A stretch of 64,000 bases of DNA. Source: Rudanella sp031411995. Its GTDB lineage: Bacteria > Bacteroidota > Bacteroidia > Cytophagales > Spirosomataceae. Position 1 is the stretch's first letter. Each line of letters opens with the position of its first letter. Of this stretch, positions 1 to 8,481 are shown piece by piece. Made by a program: the position numbers and the translations under genes. The notes beneath the pieces are model-generated. The model made no database searches. It was given only the letters and a program-made list of their open reading frames with translations, and was not told the DNA's origin. The stretch covers positions 246,072-310,071 of the forward strand of contig JANOCD010000091.1 of the NCBI GenBank assembly GCA_031411995.1, read 5' to 3'.

Positions 1-855
1 CTGTTTTGGGTGTCAATGGCCATTGTTACGGCAGCTTTCATGCTTACTAACACGATTCTTTTTTACTTTGCCTTTAAGTATCAGGCTAAAAAGAATTACA
101 AAGCAGCCTATTACCCAGAGAATCACAAGCTGGAGTTGATCTGGACGGTTGTACCAGCCGTGATCATGGCGGTGATGGTTTTCACGGGCTGGAGAGCATG
201 GCGTGATATTATGTCGGAAGCCCCACAAGGTGCTCAGGAGATTGAAATTGTCGGAAAACAGTTTAACTGGATTGTTCGCTACCCAGGCGTTGATGATAAC
301 AAGTTGGGTAATTTCAATTATAAACTTATTGACAACAACAATGAGGTAGGGATTGATTTTTCGGATGAAAAAGCGTTTGATGATTTTACATCAACTACCG
401 AAATGCATATTCCAGTTGGTCGTCCGATCTCGCTGAAAATTCGTGCTCGCGATGTATTACACAGTGTTTTCATACCGCACATGCGTGTGAAAATGGATGC
501 AGTTCCGGGTATGCCAACCCGCTTTTGGTTTGTTGCTGACAAGACAACGGAACAAATGAAAAACGAGCTGAATAATCAGGATTTTACCTATGAAATTGCC
601 TGTACTGAGGTTTGTGGACGGGGTCACTTTTCTATGCGGGTTCGCCTGATTGTTGAAGACGAAGACTCATGGAAAAAGTGGTGTGCCGAACAGAAGCCTC
701 TGTTAACCTCTTACCCTGAATACGCAACCCGGATTCCAGCAAACTTAAAAGCAAAAGCGGCCAAATACCTGCCGGCTGATTCAGCAGCTCCTTCTGATAG
801 TACCACGGCTACCACTGAACAAGGTGGTTCAGCAGTAAGTGTTTCATTGCGTTAA
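1..855 (+). CDS. coxB: Cytochrome c oxidase subunit II (5' end cut by window)
   Basis: Carries the CuA centre that accepts electrons from cytochrome c and passes them to subunit I. The reading frame is open to base 1, so the true start lies upstream and the GTG at 10 is probably not the start. A transmembrane segment is visible at about 120-200 (ELIWTVVPAVIMAVMVF), followed by the cupredoxin domain. The CuA ligands are in frame: HSVFIPH near 460-480, then Cys 601, Glu 607, Cys 613, His 625 and Met 634 (CTEVCGRGHFSM). The C-terminus is a Ser/Thr/Ala-rich tail with no CxxCH motif, so this is not a caa3-type subunit with fused cytochrome c. It is first of the visible oxidase operon, 27 bases before coxA. 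Confidence 0.95.
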   Translation: MFWVSMAIVTAAFMLTNTILFYFAFKYQAKKNYKAAYYPENHKLELIWTVVPAVIMAVMVFTGWRAWRDIMSEAPQGAQEIEIVGKQFNWIVRYPGVDDNKLGNFNYKLIDNNNEVGIDFSDEKAFDDFTSTTEMHIPVGRPISLKIRARDVLHSVFIPHMRVKMDAVPGMPTRFWFVADKTTEQMKNELNNQDFTYEIACTEVCGRGHFSMRVRLIVEDEDSWKKWCAEQKPLLTSYPEYATRIPANLKAKAAKYLPADSAAPSDSTTATTEQGGSAVSVSLR

Positions 856-882
856 ACGACAACTACGAACAGATACCAACCT

Positions 883-2766
883 ATGGCAACTGTAGAAACT
901 AACCTCGCGTCTCCAGTTCATGTGGTAGAGCATGAGCACCACGAACCAGACAGTTTCTGGCGCAAATACATCTTTTCGGAAGACCACAAAACGATAGCCA
1001 AACAATACCTGATTTCTGGTATATTTTGGTCAATCATCGGCATTAGTATGTCCGTAATCTTCCGGCTTCAATTGGGCTTCCCAAACATGGAATTAGGTTT
1101 TTTGAAACCAATTCTGCGGGGCTGGATCACCGACACCAATAAATTAGATCCTAACTTCTATCTGGCCCTGATCACAATGCACGGAACCATCATGGTATTC
1201 TTTGTATTGACGGCTGGGTTAAGTGGAACATTCTCTAACTTCCTGATTCCGTTGCAGGTGGGTGCCCGTGATATGGCATCAGGTTTCCTGAATATGTTGT
1301 CATACTGGTTCTTTTTCGTTGCCAGTGTGATTATGTTCTTTTCATTATTTCTGGAAACAGGTCCGGCTGCGGGTGGTTGGGTTATCTACCCTCCACTCAG
1401 TGCTTTACCGCAAGCACACATGGGGTCCGAATTAGGGATGACGCTATGGTTGAGCAGTATGGCTTTGTTCATTGTCTCGCAACTATTAGGTGGTATTAAC
1501 TATATCACTACAGTAATTAACCTGCGGACAAGAGGAATGTCGTTCAGTAAACTGCCCCTGACAATCTGGGCCTTTTTACTAACCGCAATCTTGGGTTTGA
1601 TTTCCTTCCCTGTACTTTTGTCGGCGGCTCTGTTGTTGATTTTTGACCGCTCTTTTGGCACCAGTTTTTACCTGTCTGAAATCTATATTAACGGTGAGGC
1701 CTTACCAAACGTAGGTGGTAGCCCGATCTTGTTCCAGCACTTGTTCTGGTTCTTGGGTCACCCGGAAGTATACATCGTGATGTTGCCTGCATTGGGTATC
1801 ACCTCAGAAATCATTGCAACCAATGCCCGTAAGCCTATTTTTGGTTATCGCGCCATGATAGCCTCAATGATGGGTATTGCTTTTCTTGCCTTTATTGTTT
1901 GGGCGCACCACATGTTTGTAACGGGTATGAACCCATTCTTGGGTTCCATCTTCATGTTCCTTACATTGATAATTGCTGTTCCCTCTGCCGTTAAAGCGTT
2001 TAATTACATCACAACACTTTGGCGTGGCAATATTAGGTTCACACCGGCCATGTTGTTCTCGATTGGTCTGGTATCATTCTTTATTTCGGGCGGGGTTACC
2101 GGTTTGATTTTAGGTAACTCGGCACTCGATATCCAGTTGCATGATACCTATTTCGTAGTAGCTCACTTTCACTTAGTAATGGGTGCTTCTTCAGCGTTTG
2201 GTTTGCTGGCGGGTGTTTACCACTGGTTCCCTAAAATGTTTGGTCGTCTGATGAATGAGAAGCTAGGGTATGTTCACTTTTGGCTGACCTTCATTGGAAT
2301 CTATTGCGTGTTCTTCCCGATGCACTACACAGGTATTGCAGGCTTTCCACGTCGGTATTATGCGTTCACGAGCTACGATTTCACAAAGAACATCTTTGCA
2401 GATCTGAACTCATTCATTAGTATAGCAGCCATTGTTACGTTCAGCGCGCAATTCCTGTTCCTCTTCAATTTCGTGTACAGCTTGTTCCGGGGTAAGCGGT
2501 CACCGCAAAACCCATGGAACTCGAATACGCTGGAATGGACAACACCAATTAGCCCGAAACATGGTAACTGGCCGGGTGAAATTCCGGCCGTATATCGGTG
2601 GCCATACGACTACAGTAAGCCAGGTGCGAAGGATGACTTCATTCCGCAAAACGTACCCTACTCGCAGACCCCCGAATCAAATCTCCCGCATGAGAATGAG
2701 TTGATTGGGTTAGAAAAAGAGATCGAGGCTCAAAATCTGAATGACCAATTTAATCAGCCGCATTAA
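883..2766 (+). CDS. coxA: Cytochrome c oxidase subunit I
   Basis: Catalytic subunit of a heme-copper oxidase in the inner membrane; it reduces O2 to water and pumps protons. At 627 residues it has a long C-terminal extension beyond the usual 12 or so helices. The CuB/heme motifs are clear: GHPEVYIVMLP (CuB His, the helix VI Glu and the cross-linked Tyr), WAHHMFVTGM (two CuB His), and HDTYFVVAHFHLVMG (heme ligands). The GHPEV form with its Glu places it in the A1 type of heme-copper oxidases. The C-terminal 60 residues are hydrophilic. The ATG at 883 is the only sensible start. It lies between coxB and ctaA in one operon. Confidence 0.97.
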   Translation: MATVETNLASPVHVVEHEHHEPDSFWRKYIFSEDHKTIAKQYLISGIFWSIIGISMSVIFRLQLGFPNMELGFLKPILRGWITDTNKLDPNFYLALITMHGTIMVFFVLTAGLSGTFSNFLIPLQVGARDMASGFLNMLSYWFFFVASVIMFFSLFLETGPAAGGWVIYPPLSALPQAHMGSELGMTLWLSSMALFIVSQLLGGINYITTVINLRTRGMSFSKLPLTIWAFLLTAILGLISFPVLLSAALLLIFDRSFGTSFYLSEIYINGEALPNVGGSPILFQHLFWFLGHPEVYIVMLPALGITSEIIATNARKPIFGYRAMIASMMGIAFLAFIVWAHHMFVTGMNPFLGSIFMFLTLIIAVPSAVKAFNYITTLWRGNIRFTPAMLFSIGLVSFFISGGVTGLILGNSALDIQLHDTYFVVAHFHLVMGASSAFGLLAGVYHWFPKMFGRLMNEKLGYVHFWLTFIGIYCVFFPMHYTGIAGFPRRYYAFTSYDFTKNIFADLNSFISIAAIVTFSAQFLFLFNFVYSLFRGKRSPQNPWNSNTLEWTTPISPKHGNWPGEIPAVYRWPYDYSKPGAKDDFIPQNVPYSQTPESNLPHENELIGLEKEIEAQNLNDQFNQPH

Positions 2767-2771
2767 TTCTA

Positions 2772-2820
2772 AAGAGATGTCATCTTTATGTTGACTGTCG
2801 ATAAAAAGATGACATCTCTT
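2772..2820 (+). repeat. Perfect 16-bp inverted repeat across the ctaA start
   Basis: AAGAGATGTCATCTTT (2772-2787) pairs perfectly with 2805-2820, leaving a 17-base loop (2788-2804) that begins with the annotated ATG of ctaA. Each arm is itself almost a palindrome around AGATGNCATCT. A related word pair occurs at 59150-59182. It could be an RNA hairpin between coxA and ctaA, a protein site, or a dispersed repeat. Confidence 0.8.
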
Positions 2821-3819
2821 CGCCATGAACAGCAATTTCGGAGACTGGCTCTCCTGACGGTTGCCACCATCTACCTCGTTATTTTGGCAGGTGGTATCGT
2901 CAGGGGAACCGGCTCTGGAATGGGTTGCCCCGATTGGCCTAAATGTTTTGGGCAATGGGTTCCTCCCACTGATGTATCGCAACTTCCTGCCAATTATCAG
3001 GAGATTTACAGTCATCGCGGCTACGGCGATACCCTTTTCAACCCAGTCAAAACGTGGATTGAGTACATTAATCGCCTTCTGGGTGTACTCACGGGTTTCT
3101 TTATTTTCCTGACATTCCTATCTTCCTTACGCTTTATAAAAACTGACCGGTTCATCACGATCCTTAGTTTTGCCGCGTTCTTATTAGTGGGTTTTCAGGG
3201 TTGGCTTGGTGCCAAAGTGGTGTCGAATTTGCTGGCACCCTGGATTGTTACCTTACACATGCTGGTTGCTATTCTGATTGTAGGGGTGTTGCTCTATGTA
3301 ACAACCCGTTCTTACTCGACTGTGCTACCCGGTGATTCATTACAACATAAAGTGTTTGTGAATCGCTTTCTGATCATCAGCACCCTAGTTCTGTTAGTGC
3401 AAATTTTGTTAGGCACGCAGGTTCGGGAAGAAGTTGATTATGTGGCGCATCGGTTGGGCGAAAGCGCGCGCGATCAATGGGCTGAAGAGTTAGGAGTCAA
3501 ATTTGCCATTCACCGCTCATTTTCATGGGTGGTTGTACTGACACAATTGCTATGGTATTGGCGATTCAGGCAACAGCAAACGCAAGGGGTAATTGGTATA
3601 TTAGGTAAAGGAGCCATTGGCCTTACAGTGATTCAGCTTTTAACAGGTATAGTATTGGCCTATTTGGGTATGCCTGCAATCGCCCAACCCATTCACCTGA
3701 CAATTGCCATTGTTGCTCTGGGAATACAATTTGTGCTGATTTTGTTAGTCAATAAAGAGACGCTATTCCTGAACCGGGGTAGGCGTTTTACGTCAGAAAC
3801 GACGGTGAAAACGGTATGA
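2788..3819 (+). CDS. ctaA: Heme A synthase (CtaA/COX15 family)
   Basis: Oxidises the C8 methyl of heme O to make heme A for subunit I. The family signature is near the N-terminus (LVILAGGIVRGTGSGMGCPDWPKCFG region; GTGSGMGCPDWP is diagnostic) and about eight hydrophobic helices follow. Conserved His residues in VTLHMLVAI, VAHRLGE, AIHRSFSW and QPIHLTIA are probable heme ligands. EYINRLLG follows the first loop. The start is uncertain: the ATG at 2788 lies in the loop of a hairpin, and the in-frame ATG at 2809 lies in its 3' arm and gives MTSLRHEQQFRRL, which fits family N-termini at least as well. The gene overlaps ctaB by four bases. Confidence 0.93.
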   Translation: MLTVDKKMTSLRHEQQFRRLALLTVATIYLVILAGGIVRGTGSGMGCPDWPKCFGQWVPPTDVSQLPANYQEIYSHRGYGDTLFNPVKTWIEYINRLLGVLTGFFIFLTFLSSLRFIKTDRFITILSFAAFLLVGFQGWLGAKVVSNLLAPWIVTLHMLVAILIVGVLLYVTTRSYSTVLPGDSLQHKVFVNRFLIISTLVLLVQILLGTQVREEVDYVAHRLGESARDQWAEELGVKFAIHRSFSWVVVLTQLLWYWRFRQQQTQGVIGILGKGAIGLTVIQLLTGIVLAYLGMPAIAQPIHLTIAIVALGIQFVLILLVNKETLFLNRGRRFTSETTVKTV

Positions 3820-4715
3820 TGACGGTAGAAGAGAAAACAGAACCCTCGCGGACAAAGTGGCGTGTCACAATCAAAGCTTACGTCGAGTTGCTTAAGCTCC
3901 GGCTGGCTGTAATTGTGGGTCTGTCTGGCGCACTGGGGTATATGCTGGGCTTAACAGGGCCTTATAATTTTGGTCTTATTCTGCTGTTTAGTATCAGTGG
4001 GCTAATGATTACCGGATCCGCAAATGCTACCAATCAGGTGTTGGAAGTAGAGTTAGACCGGATGATGAATCGGACTGGAAATCGACCATTGCCATCAGGA
4101 AGACTAAGTAAGCGAAGTGCTTTGTATTTCGCTGGAGTACTTTTGTTTTTGGGGATTTTGATTCAGGCCCTCTGGTTCAATCCTTTAACAGCCGCTATTT
4201 CATTCATTTCTTACCTGCTGTATAGTTTTGCCTACACTCCTCTGAAAAGGCAAGGTCCAATAGCTGTCTTTGTAGGGGCTATTCCAGGGGGGTTGCCTCC
4301 ACTTATAGGTTGTGTAGCGGCAAAAGGGACCATTGATTTGGAAGCGTTAGTATTGTTTGCTGCTCAATTTATGTGGCAGTTTCCGCATTTTTGGGCTATA
4401 GCTTGGGTTCTGGACGAAGACTACAAAAAAGCGGGTTTTCGGCTGCTCCCACTCGACAATGCAAAATCACTGAACACAGCACTGATCGTATTGGTTTTTA
4501 CCCTTGTGCTCTTGCCGATTAGCCTTCTACCTACTTATTTTGGTTTCACTGGCACAACCTCAGCCTGGATAGCGGCTTTGGCAGGACTAGGTTTCCTATA
4601 TCTTAATCTCCGTTTAGTAAAAGCAGGAACAGACCGCAACGCATTGCAGTTAATGTTTGGCTCGTTCCTGTACTTACCAATAGTTCAAATTGCTTACGTT
4701 TTAGATAAGCTGTGA
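3816..4715 (+). CDS. ctaB: Protoheme IX farnesyltransferase (heme O synthase)
   Basis: Transfers a farnesyl group to heme B to give heme O, the substrate of CtaA. It is a polytopic UbiA-family prenyltransferase. The Mg-pyrophosphate binding motif is visible as NATNQVLEVELDRMMNRT, followed by RPLPSGRLS; the second conserved loop is YTPLKRQGPIAVFVGAIPGG and DEDYKKAGFRLLP. At 299 residues it has the normal length. The start overlaps the ctaA stop (ATGA), which implies translational coupling. MTVEEK one codon downstream is an equally possible start. Confidence 0.95.
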   Translation: MMTVEEKTEPSRTKWRVTIKAYVELLKLRLAVIVGLSGALGYMLGLTGPYNFGLILLFSISGLMITGSANATNQVLEVELDRMMNRTGNRPLPSGRLSKRSALYFAGVLLFLGILIQALWFNPLTAAISFISYLLYSFAYTPLKRQGPIAVFVGAIPGGLPPLIGCVAAKGTIDLEALVLFAAQFMWQFPHFWAIAWVLDEDYKKAGFRLLPLDNAKSLNTALIVLVFTLVLLPISLLPTYFGFTGTTSAWIAALAGLGFLYLNLRLVKAGTDRNALQLMFGSFLYLPIVQIAYVLDKL

Positions 4716-4716
4716 C

Positions 4717-5310
4717 ATGAAAGAGGAATTGGAAAGTATTGATTACACCGTTGAAGAGCCGGAAGAAACCCTTTCGATGAACCCAAAAAAGTTCATTATG
4801 TGGTTGTTCATTGTCAGTATTATCATGTTGTTTGCAGCCATGACAAGTGCTTATCTGGTACGACGTGCTGAAGGTAACTGGCTGGAATACACCATCCCAG
4901 CGGTGTTTTCATACAGCACTGGTGTACTGATTTTTAGTAGCTTGACTATGCAAATTGCGCTCTGGGCTGCAAAAAAAGACAGTTTCGGGCTAATGCGTTT
5001 AGCGATAAGCATTACTTTTGTGGCCGGAATCGCCTTCCTTTACATGCAATTTCAGGGGTGGGTGCAGTTGGTTGACCAGAAAGTTTTTTTTGTGGGTAAC
5101 CCAGCTGGGTCGTTTATGTATGTGTTTACGGGTTTGCATGCTTTTCACCTGATTTCGGGACTTATTGTCCTGCTCTATGCACTGAAAGCCGCTTTCCAGT
5201 TAACTATTCACGCCAAGAATTTAGATCAGATGGAGATTGCCACCACATATTGGCATTTTCTGGATGTTCTCTGGTTATATTTGTTCGCGTTTTTAATCTA
5301 TTTCCATTAA
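4717..5310 (+). CDS. Cytochrome c oxidase subunit III-like protein (first copy)
   Basis: A 197-residue heme-copper oxidase subunit III family protein with about five transmembrane helices after a 25-residue acidic N-terminus (EELESIDYTVEEPEETLS). Family features are the early helix LFIVSIIMLFAAMTSAYLVRR, then FTGLHAFHLISGLIV and the last helix YWHFLDVLWLYLFAFLIYF. It starts 1 base after the ctaB stop. A second subunit III homologue follows directly. Such paired genes are familiar in Bacteroidota oxidase operons; the division of labour cannot be read from the sequence. Confidence 0.9.
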   Translation: MKEELESIDYTVEEPEETLSMNPKKFIMWLFIVSIIMLFAAMTSAYLVRRAEGNWLEYTIPAVFSYSTGVLIFSSLTMQIALWAAKKDSFGLMRLAISITFVAGIAFLYMQFQGWVQLVDQKVFFVGNPAGSFMYVFTGLHAFHLISGLIVLLYALKAAFQLTIHAKNLDQMEIATTYWHFLDVLWLYLFAFLIYFH

Positions 5311-5348
5311 ACTGTGGCGCTACAAGCGTCAAATTCACTACCTCACGC

Positions 5349-6128
5349 ATGGCGACGACAGTAACGACGGAGTCAACCGAACTATTCGACAAAAAAACCT
5401 GGATGGGTGGTGTCGAACCAATGAACGCGAGCTATGGCAAACTGATGATGTGGTTTTTCCTCATCTCAGACACCTTTACGTTTTCGGCTTTACTCGTAAC
5501 CTATGGTCTTATTCGGTTTAGTTTTCCGGCCTATGATCCGGCCATCCATGGTGCCTTCCAATTTTCAAATCTCTATTGGCCCATTCCCGAACAGGTTTAC
5601 AACTCAGTTCCTTTTCTGCATGGTGTAGATGCTCCACTGATCTTTGTGGGTATAATGACCTTTATTCTGATCTTTAGCAGCGTTACCATGGTGTTAGCTG
5701 TGGAGGCTGGTCACCGAATGGACCGCCCGACGGTTGAGAAATACATGCTCTGGACAATTCTGGGAGGTTTTGCTTTCTTGGGTTGTCAGGCTTGGGAATG
5801 GTCTCACTTTATTCATGGCACAGAGCAGGGAATGTCAATTAAGGAACTGGTGGGAGGTGAATGGGTAAGCCGCACAGTGTTTGGAGCCAATCTGACCGAG
5901 AATCAATATGGCCCACCCGCTTTTGCTGATCTGTTTTTCTTTATTACGGGTTTCCATGGAACACACGTTTTCAGCGGGGTTTTGCTCAATGTTCTGATTT
6001 TTTACCGGACCGCTACGGGCTTATACCAACGTCGTGGCCACTATGAAATGGTTGAGAAGGTTGGTCTTTACTGGCACTTTGTTGACCTCGTTTGGGTATT
6101 TGTGTTCACGTTCTTCTACTTAGTTTAA
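5349..6128 (+). CDS. Cytochrome c oxidase subunit III (second copy)
   Basis: A 259-residue subunit III family membrane protein. I chose the ATG at 5349 (MATTVTTESTELF): the open frame extends upstream to 5250 but that part overlaps the end of the previous gene and has no family character. Motifs include KLMMWFFLISDTFTFSALL, QAWEWSHFIHGTEQG, FFITGFHGTHVFSGVLL and YWHFVDLVWVFVFTFFYL. It has a longer loop between helices than the first copy. It is followed by the subunit IV gene 48 bases on. Confidence 0.93.
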   Translation: MATTVTTESTELFDKKTWMGGVEPMNASYGKLMMWFFLISDTFTFSALLVTYGLIRFSFPAYDPAIHGAFQFSNLYWPIPEQVYNSVPFLHGVDAPLIFVGIMTFILIFSSVTMVLAVEAGHRMDRPTVEKYMLWTILGGFAFLGCQAWEWSHFIHGTEQGMSIKELVGGEWVSRTVFGANLTENQYGPPAFADLFFFITGFHGTHVFSGVLLNVLIFYRTATGLYQRRGHYEMVEKVGLYWHFVDLVWVFVFTFFYLV

Positions 6129-6176
6129 AAAACCCGGTTAATAACCAAAGGTTGATAACTTTACGATTCTACGACA

Positions 6177-6503
6177 ATGTCTGATCATAACCACCACGCA
6201 GACCATGCCGGCACCGAAGTAGCACCGGCTCAAACGAAGCGAATTTGGCAAGTATTTATCATTCTCTCGGCTGTTACAACCGTTGAGTTTATCATCGCCT
6301 TCACTATAAAATCAGGTTACTTTAAAACCTCTTTGTTCGTCGGCCTAACAATTGTGAAAGCCTTCTATATAGTTGGCGAATTCATGCACTTAAAACATGA
6401 GGTGAAGGGCCTGATATGGGCCATTCTGCTGCCAACTTTGTTTGTTTGCTGGCTATTATTAGCAATGATGTTAGAAGGCGGCTCGATCTTCAACCTTCGG
6501 TAA
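6177..6503 (+). CDS. Cytochrome c oxidase subunit IV family protein
   Basis: A small (108 aa) integral membrane subunit of bacterial cytochrome oxidases. A His-rich cytoplasmic N-terminus (MSDHNHHADHAG) precedes three hydrophobic helices. The helix pair around IVKAFYIVGEFMHLKHEVKGLIWAILLP is typical of prokaryotic subunit IV. It probably stabilises the catalytic core. The next gene (sco) begins 1 base after its stop. Confidence 0.9.
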   Translation: MSDHNHHADHAGTEVAPAQTKRIWQVFIILSAVTTVEFIIAFTIKSGYFKTSLFVGLTIVKAFYIVGEFMHLKHEVKGLIWAILLPTLFVCWLLLAMMLEGGSIFNLR

Positions 6504-6504
6504 T

Positions 6505-7215
6505 ATGACTAAAAATACAAAAGCCGGGATCCTGCTGATTGTTCTGCTGGTCCCGGCTTTGGCATATATACTGCTCAGAGGGTTAACCCAAAATCATTAC
6601 CAACTGCGCCGATATATTCCCGTAATTGATTCAACTAATGGTGAGCCTGTAATCGGTAAGCAGATCAATGATTTTGGTAAAGAAGTAGAAGATACGCTCT
6701 TTCGAACTGTTCCCGGCTTTAGACTCACCAATCAGGATGGCGGCATCACCGATAGCACTACCGTAAAAGGTAAAATTCACGTTGCCGCTTTTTTCTTCAC
6801 CCGTTGCGGCACCATTTGTCCCAAAATCGCCAGCGAATTAACGCGGGTGCAGGACATCTTCCGTGAAAACGCGGACATTGTGTTTCTTTCGTACTCAGTC
6901 GATCCTGAACACGACAAACCAGCCCAATTAAAAGAATATGCCAAACGTTATGGAGCCATCCCCGGCAAATGGTATTTTCTGACAGGTGACAAAGCGCAAA
7001 TTTATACCCTGGCGCAACGGGGTTATTTCCTACCTGTGGTTGATCATGGCGTTACTTATGGCAAGCCCGACGAAACTTTTATCCATAGCGAAAAGTTAGT
7101 TTTAGTAGACAAGGCAGGCCACATTCGGGGTTTCTATGATGGTACCGATAAGAATGATGTTGACCGCCTTATTCTGGAAATGAGGGTGTTATTAGACATC
7201 TATAAGAAACAATAA
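6505..7215 (+). CDS. SCO1/SenC family copper chaperone
   Basis: A membrane-tethered thioredoxin-fold protein that delivers copper to, or reduces, the CuA site of CoxB. A single N-terminal hydrophobic anchor (AGILLIVLLVPALAYILL) leaves the rest periplasmic. The copper-binding CxxxC is in RCGTICPKIA and the conserved distal His is in DETFIHSEKLVLVD. It is 236 residues, as expected. Its place directly after the oxidase subunits supports a role in assembling this oxidase. Confidence 0.95.
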   Translation: MTKNTKAGILLIVLLVPALAYILLRGLTQNHYQLRRYIPVIDSTNGEPVIGKQINDFGKEVEDTLFRTVPGFRLTNQDGGITDSTTVKGKIHVAAFFFTRCGTICPKIASELTRVQDIFRENADIVFLSYSVDPEHDKPAQLKEYAKRYGAIPGKWYFLTGDKAQIYTLAQRGYFLPVVDHGVTYGKPDETFIHSEKLVLVDKAGHIRGFYDGTDKNDVDRLILEMRVLLDIYKKQ

Positions 7216-7224
7216 TTTGTAATC

Positions 7225-7767
7225 ATGCAGACAGTTCAAGTGGCCCAGGAGCGCAAAGCCAATCGGGTTATTAATACGCTTGCAATTGCTATTCCAATTG
7301 CTGTTGCAGTGATGCTTGGCATTCGTTTGAAAGTAGATTTAGGGGCTTGGACAAACTCATTGCCCTTTGTGAATGCCGTACTCAATTCGCTAACTACCAT
7401 ATTGCTCCTGTTAGGCCTATATTTTATCAGGCAAAAGAATGTAGCAGCTCACCGGGTGAGTATGCTGGGAGCGTTCTCACTGGGGGCTGTTTTTCTGGTC
7501 AGTTACATACTCTATCACATTACGCATCAGTCAACCCCCTTTGGTGGACAGGGTTGGGTTCGCCCGGTTTACTATTTTTTGTTAATCTCACATATTGTAT
7601 TGTCAATAGTGGTGGTTTGGTTTGTACTGCGAGCAGTATATTTCGCTTTGTCAGGGCAGATTGCCCGGCACAAAGCAACCGTAAAATGGGCCTATCCGAT
7701 CTGGCTTTACGTAAGCATTACGGGAGTGATTGTTTATTTTATGATCGCCCCCTATTACACCTTCTAA
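7225..7767 (+). CDS. DUF420 domain membrane protein
   Basis: A 180-residue protein with five or so transmembrane helices. Conserved His residues sit in the membrane or at its edge (HRVSMLGAF, SYILYHITH, LLISHIVLSIVVV, IARHKATVKW), the pattern of the DUF420 family, which is repeatedly found beside sco and oxidase genes. Its precise role is unknown; heme or copper handling during oxidase assembly is an inference from context. It lies 9 bases after sco. Confidence 0.88.
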   Translation: MQTVQVAQERKANRVINTLAIAIPIAVAVMLGIRLKVDLGAWTNSLPFVNAVLNSLTTILLLLGLYFIRQKNVAAHRVSMLGAFSLGAVFLVSYILYHITHQSTPFGGQGWVRPVYYFLLISHIVLSIVVVWFVLRAVYFALSGQIARHKATVKWAYPIWLYVSITGVIVYFMIAPYYTF

Positions 7768-7780
7768 ATCGAATAAGATC

Positions 7781-8068
7781 ATGAAGACTTGGATGAAAAT
7801 TACGTTGGCAATAGTAATATTGTTTTTGGCAGTATCACCCGATTTGATGGCTCAGTGTGCCATGTGTCGTAGCGTTGTCGAAAGTACCGTTAGCAATGGC
7901 CGTAGTACTGTTGCGTCAAACCTTAATTTTGGAATTGTTTATTTACTGGCTGCCCCGTATCTGCTCGTTGCCGCAGTGGCCTATTTATGGTATCGTAACA
8001 GCACAAAAGAATATGGCCGACGTATCGAAATCACACGCCGTGTTAAGCGGGCTATGTCCTCAATGTAG
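7781..8068 (+). CDS. Small membrane protein of the oxidase operon, function unknown
   Basis: Ninety-five residues: a signal peptide or first helix (MKITLAIVILFLAVSPDLMAQ), a CAMC motif immediately after the predicted cleavage site, then a second helix (FGIVYLLAAPYLLVAAVAYLWY) and a basic tail. The CxxC next to the membrane could bind copper or be redox active, but nothing shows this directly. Its last 56 bases overlap the next gene in another frame, so the two are probably translated together. Confidence 0.75.
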   Translation: MKTWMKITLAIVILFLAVSPDLMAQCAMCRSVVESTVSNGRSTVASNLNFGIVYLLAAPYLLVAAVAYLWYRNSTKEYGRRIEITRRVKRAMSSM

Positions 8069-8390
8069 GAAAGGTAAAATTTTCAGTAAGCCATTTTACT
8101 CCCCAACTGGCTTCGATGATATGTATGAACACTGTCCCCATTGTGGGCTGCGCTATGAAGTTGAGCCGGGTTATTTTATCGGGGCCATGTATGTTAGTTA
8201 TGCCGTTTCGGGTGGGGTTGCTTTGGTATTGGGATTCATGCTTTTTTACCTGTTTGGCGACCCGGCAGGTTGGGTTTACACAAGTGTCGTTGCAGGGGCG
8301 GTGCTACTAATTGTCCCCATCAATTTTAGAATTTCACGAGTAGTCTGGCTACATTATGTAGCAGGAATCAACTATCAGGAGGGGCTTTAG
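8013..8390 (+). CDS. DUF983 domain protein
   Basis: A 125-residue protein with two CxxC pairs near the N-terminus (CPQC and CPHC, a zinc-ribbon arrangement) followed by YEVEPGYFIGAMYVSYA and two hydrophobic helices, the layout of the DUF983 family. The ATG at 8013 (MADVSKSHAV) is chosen because the open frame upstream overlaps the previous gene and has no family character. Even so, 56 bases overlap the upstream gene. Function is unknown. The stop codon lies inside the operon terminator. Confidence 0.85.
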   Translation: MADVSKSHAVLSGLCPQCRKGKIFSKPFYSPTGFDDMYEHCPHCGLRYEVEPGYFIGAMYVSYAVSGGVALVLGFMLFYLFGDPAGWVYTSVVAGAVLLIVPINFRISRVVWLHYVAGINYQEGL

Positions 8391-8404
8391 GCCCCTTTTT
8401 TTTG
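8380..8404 (+). terminator. Intrinsic terminator of the oxidase operon
   Basis: AGGGGC, a five-base loop (TTTAG) and GCCCCT, followed by a long T run. The loop contains the DUF983 stop codon. Confidence 0.85.
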
Positions 8405-8481
8405 TGTTCAAGAAAAAACTTTACCCGCACATGCAACCCAACCCAATCCTTTAAGCATCTTCGGGTTATAAAGCAGGTTGT

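Noticed and set aside
5250..5348. Longer start for the second subunit III gene
   Set aside because: The extension lies over the end of the first subunit III gene in another frame and has no family similarity; the ATG at 5349 fits.
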